Below, piece by piece: positions 23,905 to 27,677 of a stretch of DNA of 27,677 bases; within the stretch, counting starts at the first letter, position 1, and each line of letters opens with the position of its first letter. This DNA comes from an uncultured Campylobacter sp. (lineage in GTDB: Bacteria; Campylobacterota; Campylobacteria; Campylobacterales; Campylobacteraceae), in assembly GCA_900539505.1 (NCBI GenBank), contig UQCL01000024.1, positions 1 through 27,677 on the forward strand. The letters are read 5' to 3'. A program made the position numbers and the translations under genes. Under the pieces are notes generated by a model, which saw only the letters and a program-made list of their open reading frames with translations, searched no databases and was not told where the DNA came from.

Positions 23905-26645
23905 TAGCGTTTCTCGGAGCTTTTTGGATTCAAGATCGCCGTAAATAGCCTATCGCTTAGCATTTGCGCCGCTTCTTGCACATCCGCGCTTTTTACTGCG
24001 TTTATGCTTGCTGCGTAGCTTTTTTCGTCGTAGAGCGGATAGCCGTAAAGCTCGTGAGCAGTGATATTAGCAAGCCAAAAATCATTCGTCTGTGCAGCTC
24101 TTTTGGTCGATAAAATTTGCGCTTTTTTGAAATTTGCCAGCTCGCTATCTTTTGCGCCCGAGCTTTCGATCTGCTTTAAAATTTCACTCACGCTTGCTGC
24201 AACCGCACGGGCATCTTTCGGCTCGGTAGAAAACGATACATTCAGGCTCGCTGCGATTTGTGGCTCACGCACATAGGCGCTATGCACCATCGCCGAGTAA
24301 ATTTGTCCGCGTGCCTCGCGGATCTGCTCGACGATGCGATTGCTTAGCACGCTTTTTAACGCTTGAAATTTATAAGTGTCTGCAAAGTCGAAATTTTGCA
24401 ACTCATAGTTTGAAAAAATCATCCGAACTTCGCTTTTATCACTATCGCCGTAGTCTTGCACAATCTCGCCGCTAGAAGTATTTAGCATCAAAGTTTTAGG
24501 TGTAGCGCTGCTTGCGCCGGACTTTAGATTGCCAATATATTTGGCTAGGATTTGTTTCGCGCGTGCAGGCTCAAAATCGCCGCTAAGCACAAAGATAAAA
24601 TTTCCAGCACCTGAAAAAATTTCATCCGCATCGCGCTGTAAATCGGCAAGATTTGCGCTCTTTACGTCATCTACGCTAAGCGGCTGCTTGCGAGCCGTAT
24701 CTCCCGAATATAGAGATTTTAAAATTTGCTCGCCGAATTTAAATTCCGCCGTCTCGTCTCGTAGCGCAATCGCCGAAAGCGCGTCGGTTTTGTATTTTGT
24801 AAGCGAGCTTGCATGAATTAGCGGCTCGCTAAATCTCGCGTAAAGCTCGTGTGCCATCGCCTCCAGATCCGCTCCTGCGCCTCTAAAACCGCAGTCTGCG
24901 TCATCCATCCTAAATCTTAGCTTATAATCAAATTTTGAGGTCAAGCGTCCCGCCTCGTATTCGTTTAGCTCGCCTATGGTGCCTGAGTTTAGCAGGGCAG
25001 TTAGAATTTCGCCACGAGCTTTGCCGAAATGTGCGTAGCCACCTTTTTTAACGGCTGCTAGCGCGATTTTATTTTTCTCGCTTTTAAGAGGCTTTAAAAT
25101 TACCTTCGCGCCGTTTTTAAACTCCAAAATTTCAGTGCCGCTAGCGCCTTTTTGCGCTTTAAATTCCGCCTCTTTTAAATCTGCTCCCGCAAGTTGCTTG
25201 GAAGCAAGCTTCGAAGCAGCGAAATTAAACGGCACTGCTTTTTCGTAGAGCAGCTCCGCGTCTTTTTGGCTAATGCCCAAATCCTTTGCCGAGATAATCT
25301 CCGTAAATCTCGCTCCATCCGTTATCTGAGAGAAAAATTTATTAACATCCGCTAGCGTTATTTCTTCTAACGCCTTGAGGCTTAGATCGTGCTCGTCTTG
25401 CTTACTAAGCTTTACATTGCCGTTTTGTACGAAATCAAGTAATGCCCCTATTTGCGCACTTTGCGTATCGTTTTTGAGCAGATCGGCTTGCACTTGATGT
25501 TTAAATTCCGCCTTAACGCTATCAAAATCGTCATTGTTAAATCCGTGTTCGCGCACCCCTTTGATCGCGCTAAAAAGACTACTTAATGTGGTATTGGCGT
25601 CGAAATTAAAAATATTCGCGCTTATGCTGTATAGTCTGCGGTTTTTAAACAGATCGTCCGAGCCGAAATAGGCTTTAAGCGGAATTTTGGCATTCACATT
25701 CATCGCGTCGTATCCAAGCTCCATCAGCCTCGATACGTAGGCTTGCAGCCACTCATTTTTAAGCGCACCGTAGCTTCTTAGCGGCTCATATTTGCCTGCG
25801 TAAAGCACGCTAGCGACATTGGTGCCGAGCTCGGGCTCTACGGTGCTTGCTAGCCCGCCTTCAAATGGGCGTAGACTAAGATCGCGCGGGATTTTTTCGC
25901 CGTGCGCAGAAAGAGAGCTAAAATTTTGCTTGATTAGGTTTTTAATCTGCTCAATGTTTACGTCGCCCACGACTATGATGCTAATGACGCTAGGAAGGTA
26001 GTTACGCACGTAGAATTTTTTTAGTTGCTCGCCGGTAGCGCCTTTGATGATTTCATTTTGTCCAATCGGAAAGCGTCTTGAAAATATGGAATTAGGGTAT
26101 AAATATGTGGCGCGCTTTTCATAAAATCGCCTCTCAAAGCCTTTTTTTGCTTCCTCTAAGATTACACCTTTTTCCTTTTGCGTTTCGTTCTCGTCAAATT
26201 TTACGCCGCCCGCATAATCGCGCAGCACCAAAAATACGTCCTTTAGCGTCTCACCGCTTACTTGGGCTTGGATGTTGTATGTGGTGTTTTCAAAGCCAGT
26301 CTGTGCATTGAGATCGGCGCCGAATTTTACTCCCAGGCGCTGCAGGGTATGGACTAGCTCGTTTTTATCAAAATGTTCGCTGCCATTGAACGCCATGTGT
26401 TCAACGAAGTGCGCTAAGCCCTGCTCGTCGTCATTTTCATCGACACTGCCCGCGGCTACGTTTAGGTAAAAAAGCGCACTATTTTTCGGCACGTCATTTT
26501 TGAGGATATAAAATTTCACGCCGTTTGCCAGCTCGCCGTGCACGACGCTAGGATCGAGCTTAAGCGGTGCATCCGGGTTGATATCTGCGGAGTAAAGGCT
26601 CAAAGAGCAAAGTAGGGCGGAGATAAAAAATATAAGCTTTTTCAT
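23904..26645 (-). CDS. Periplasmic M16 family zinc metalloprotease (PqqL-like)
   Basis: A 913-residue exported peptidase. The signal peptide MKKLIFFISALLCSLSLYSA is likely cleaved before DIN. The inverted zinc motif HFVEH (His79, Glu82, His83) and a downstream Glu158 (in KEKGV) form the M16 site. A second, inactive-type half follows, as in PqqL and pitrilysin-like enzymes; the clamshell shape restricts substrates to peptides or small unfolded proteins. E. coli PqqL and Pectobacterium FusC are periplasmic M16 enzymes linked to processing of imported proteins. It has its own promoter (-10 at 26673-26678) and is coupled to the SbmA-type transporter, pointing to peptide processing linked to import or detoxification. 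Confidence 0.92.
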   Translation of the reverse strand: MKKLIFFISALLCSLSLYSADINPDAPLKLDPSVVHGELANGVKFYILKNDVPKNSALFYLNVAAGSVDENDDEQGLAHFVEHMAFNGSEHFDKNELVHTLQRLGVKFGADLNAQTGFENTTYNIQAQVSGETLKDVFLVLRDYAGGVKFDENETQKEKGVILEEAKKGFERRFYEKRATYLYPNSIFSRRFPIGQNEIIKGATGEQLKKFYVRNYLPSVISIIVVGDVNIEQIKNLIKQNFSSLSAHGEKIPRDLSLRPFEGGLASTVEPELGTNVASVLYAGKYEPLRSYGALKNEWLQAYVSRLMELGYDAMNVNAKIPLKAYFGSDDLFKNRRLYSISANIFNFDANTTLSSLFSAIKGVREHGFNNDDFDSVKAEFKHQVQADLLKNDTQSAQIGALLDFVQNGNVKLSKQDEHDLSLKALEEITLADVNKFFSQITDGARFTEIISAKDLGISQKDAELLYEKAVPFNFAASKLASKQLAGADLKEAEFKAQKGASGTEILEFKNGAKVILKPLKSEKNKIALAAVKKGGYAHFGKARGEILTALLNSGTIGELNEYEAGRLTSKFDYKLRFRMDDADCGFRGAGADLEAMAHELYARFSEPLIHASSLTKYKTDALSAIALRDETAEFKFGEQILKSLYSGDTARKQPLSVDDVKSANLADLQRDADEIFSGAGNFIFVLSGDFEPARAKQILAKYIGNLKSGASSATPKTLMLNTSSGEIVQDYGDSDKSEVRMIFSNYELQNFDFADTYKFQALKSVLSNRIVEQIREARGQIYSAMVHSAYVREPQIAASLNVSFSTEPKDARAVAASVSEILKQIESSGAKDSELANFKKAQILSTKRAAQTNDFWLANITAHELYGYPLYDEKSYAASINAVKSADVQEAAQMLSDRLFTAILNPKSSEKR

Positions 26646-26672
26646 AATTGTCCTTGGATTTAAAAACTTGCG

Positions 26673-26678
26673 ATTGTA
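26673..26678 (-). promoter_or_regulatory. -10 box of the M16 protease/sbmA operon
   Basis: On the minus strand CTTTTGT is followed by TACAAT, 27 bases before the protease ATG, with AAGGA as ribosome binding site. Confidence 0.6.
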
Positions 26679-26791
26679 ACAAAAGCTAGTTTAAAGTATG
26701 ATTTTGCGAGCTTTGTTATGGGTAAAATTTTGCCAAGGATTTGGGATTTTACTTGCGGTTTTAAAATTTTACTTGTAGAATTTCAAGAAAC

Positions 26792-26851
26792 GGAATTTTT
26801 GGAATTTTTGGAATTTTTGGAATTTTTGGAATTTTTGGAATTTTTGGAATT
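26792..26851. repeat. 9-bp tandem repeat (GGAATTTTT), 6.7 copies
   Basis: Six perfect copies of GGAATTTTT followed by GGAATT, with no mismatch. The unit is an extension of the GGAATTTT word common in intergenic parts of this window. Perfect copies of this length suggest replication slippage and likely length variation between strains. It is about 115-150 bases from both the protease promoter and the ahpC stop. Confidence 0.95.
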
Positions 26852-26986
26852 CCGCCGCCGCGACTTAAAATTTTGGCAGCGGAATTTAGAAAGCTTCGCG
26901 AGCTTTAATAGCCTGCGCAAGGCTAAATTTAAACTTTACGCAGTTAGAATTAGAATTCATACGCTTCGCGTGAAGAATTTCACAAC

Positions 26987-27583
26987 TTATAGTTTGCTCG
27001 CATTTTTGCCTAGATAATCCGCGACGCCCTTAGGATCTGCTTTCATACCTGCGTCACCTTTGTGCCAACCCGCAGGGCAGACCTCGCCGTGCTCGTTGGT
27101 AAATAGCATCGTATCGACCATTCTTAGCATCTCATCGATGTTTCTGCCGAGTGGTAGGTCGTTGATGACAGCGTGGCGGACTGTGCCGTCCTTGTCAAGT
27201 AGAAAGCTGCCGCGAAGCGCTACGGCGTTGCCAAACAGCACATCGAAGCTGCGCGCGATGTCTTTTGTGATATCCGAAACTAGCGGGAACTGCACTTTGC
27301 CGATACCGCCTGCATTTACCGGAGTATTTTTCCATGCAAGATGGGTGAACTCGCTATCGCAGCTAACGCCGATAACTTCGATACCTTTGGATTTGAAATC
27401 TTGATATCTGTGATCGAACGCGATGATCTCGCTCGGGCAGACGAAGGTAAAATCTTTTGGATAAAAGAATACGACCGCGCCTTTTTCGCCGATATTTTTA
27501 TAGAGGTTGAAATCCTCGGCTATTTCGTTGTTGCCTAAAACCGCAGTTGCCGTGAAATCAACGGCTTTGTTGGTTACTACCAT
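26987..27583 (-). CDS. ahpC: Alkyl hydroperoxide reductase / 2-Cys peroxiredoxin
   Basis: Reduces H2O2, organic peroxides and peroxynitrite in the cytosol. 198 residues. The peroxidatic Cys49 is in FYPKDFTFVCPSE and the resolving Cys169 in GEVCPAGW, so it is a typical 2-Cys AhpC/Prx1 enzyme. It closely resembles C. jejuni AhpC by eye. ATG 27583 lies six bases after AAGGAG and gives MVVTNKAVDFTA; the frame stays open 22 codons further upstream only because it runs through the untranslated leader and adapter sequence. A TATAAT is at 27618-27623. Regulation by PerR or Fur is known in relatives, but too little upstream DNA remains to check. Confidence 0.97.
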   Translation of the reverse strand: MVVTNKAVDFTATAVLGNNEIAEDFNLYKNIGEKGAVVFFYPKDFTFVCPSEIIAFDHRYQDFKSKGIEVIGVSCDSEFTHLAWKNTPVNAGGIGKVQFPLVSDITKDIARSFDVLFGNAVALRGSFLLDKDGTVRHAVINDLPLGRNIDEMLRMVDTMLFTNEHGEVCPAGWHKGDAGMKADPKGVADYLGKNASKL

Positions 27584-27617
27584 TTGTTTCTCCTTGTTAA
27601 TAAAATTTATGATGGCG

Positions 27618-27623
27618 ATTATA
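27618..27623 (-). promoter_or_regulatory. -10 box of the ahpC promoter
   Basis: On the minus strand TTTTAAAATG is followed by a perfect TATAAT, 34 bases before the ahpC ATG. The promoter is cut off upstream because genomic sequence ends at 27634. Confidence 0.65.
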
Positions 27624-27634
27624 CATTTTAAAAC

Positions 27635-27677
27635 CTGTCTCTTATACACATCTCCGAGCCCACGAGACTACGCTGCA
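27635..27677. other. Illumina Nextera adapter and index (not genomic)
   Basis: CTGTCTCTTATACACATCT (27635-27653) is the Nextera transposase mosaic end, followed by CCGAGCCCACGAGAC (27654-27668), the read 2 adapter. The next eight bases, TACGCTGC (27669-27676), match the i7 index I remember as N721, and the final A fits the first base of the P7 sequence. This is read-through adapter left in the assembly; bases 27635-27677 should be trimmed. Confidence 0.97.

Larger units (their letters stand above)
26646..26986. other. Intergenic region between the M16 protease and ahpC
   Basis: A 341-base gap holding the protease promoter, a 9-bp tandem repeat (26792-26851) and AT-rich spacer. A 99-codon plus-strand frame spans it, but its core is just the repeat read as Glu-Phe-Leu triplets, so I do not call it a gene. 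An imperfect hairpin near 26958-26976 (ACGC/GCGT) lies just after the ahpC stop and may be its terminator. Confidence 0.6.

Noticed and set aside
26718..27017. 99-codon plus-strand frame with repeated Glu-Phe-Leu
   Set aside because: Its core is the 9-bp tandem repeat read in frame; there is no ribosome binding site or domain, and it runs into the 3' end of ahpC on the opposite strand.
1..27634. CRISPR arrays, insertion sequences, prophage or attachment sites
   Set aside because: I saw no spaced direct repeats, transposase or integrase, nor a duplicated tRNA end near 1321-1397. All intact genes fit ordinary chromosomal functions.
27584..27649. 22-codon N-terminal extension of AhpC beginning MYKRQ
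   Set aside because: It is read through the Nextera adapter and the ahpC leader; the real ATG with AAGGAG is at 27583.

Overview
The window reads as chromosomal DNA of a non-thermophilic, fairly GC-rich Campylobacter of the C. gracilis / showae / rectus kind. The species guess is inference. Supporting it are the protein sequences (AhpC, Fur, GlyA, LysS), the gene order gatC..cvpA-fur-lysS-glyA..SPOR-aroE, which as I recall matches the C. jejuni Cj0398-Cj0405 neighbourhood, promoters with a T-rich stretch ahead of a TATAAT-like -10, and intergenic DNA full of AAATTT / GGAATTTT words. It looks like ordinary chromosome. I see no prophage, insertion sequence, plasmid gene or CRISPR array.

Layout. 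1-1640: a structured, gene-poor start with a C9 tract, then an unusual gene joining a YccF-like membrane domain to a pseudopilin-like C-terminus, and a tRNA with anticodon CAT. 1648-3667: a dicarboxylate/amino-acid:cation symporter and an Asp/Glu racemase. 3990-8126: dnaE, enlarged by a tandem duplication of its OB-fold module and a Gly/Arg-rich linker. 8127-8902: a gene-poor gap with a possible decayed gene. 8903-12004 (minus): a tightly overlapping operon yfgM-like / BamB-like lipoprotein / unknown / coaX / hisG. 12121-17387 (plus): gatC-pilT-cvpA-fur-lysS-glyA, nearly all overlapping or within a few bases, closed by a perfect palindromic terminator. 17482-19298: SPOR-domain protein and aroE. 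19754-22844: DUF4492 protein, cydA, cydB, a row of GC-rich hairpins and a 34-residue membrane peptide (CydX-like candidate). 22936-26645 (minus): a periplasmic M16 zinc protease translationally coupled to an SbmA/BacA-type peptide transporter. 26792-26851: a 9-bp tandem repeat. 26987-27583 (minus): ahpC.

How the genes work together. The gatC operon combines translation functions (GatC, LysS), one-carbon metabolism (GlyA), iron regulation (Fur) and a pilus retraction ATPase, all apparently driven from a promoter before gatC. The cyd cluster encodes a bd-type quinol oxidase with small accessory membrane proteins at both ends. YfgM plus a BamB-like lipoprotein suggests envelope protein handling. 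The M16 protease/SbmA pair suggests periplasmic peptide processing linked to peptide import.

The last 43 bases are not genomic: they are Illumina Nextera adapter plus an index. The contig therefore ends inside the ahpC promoter region, and the longer N-terminus that can be read for AhpC (starting MYKRQ) is an artefact.
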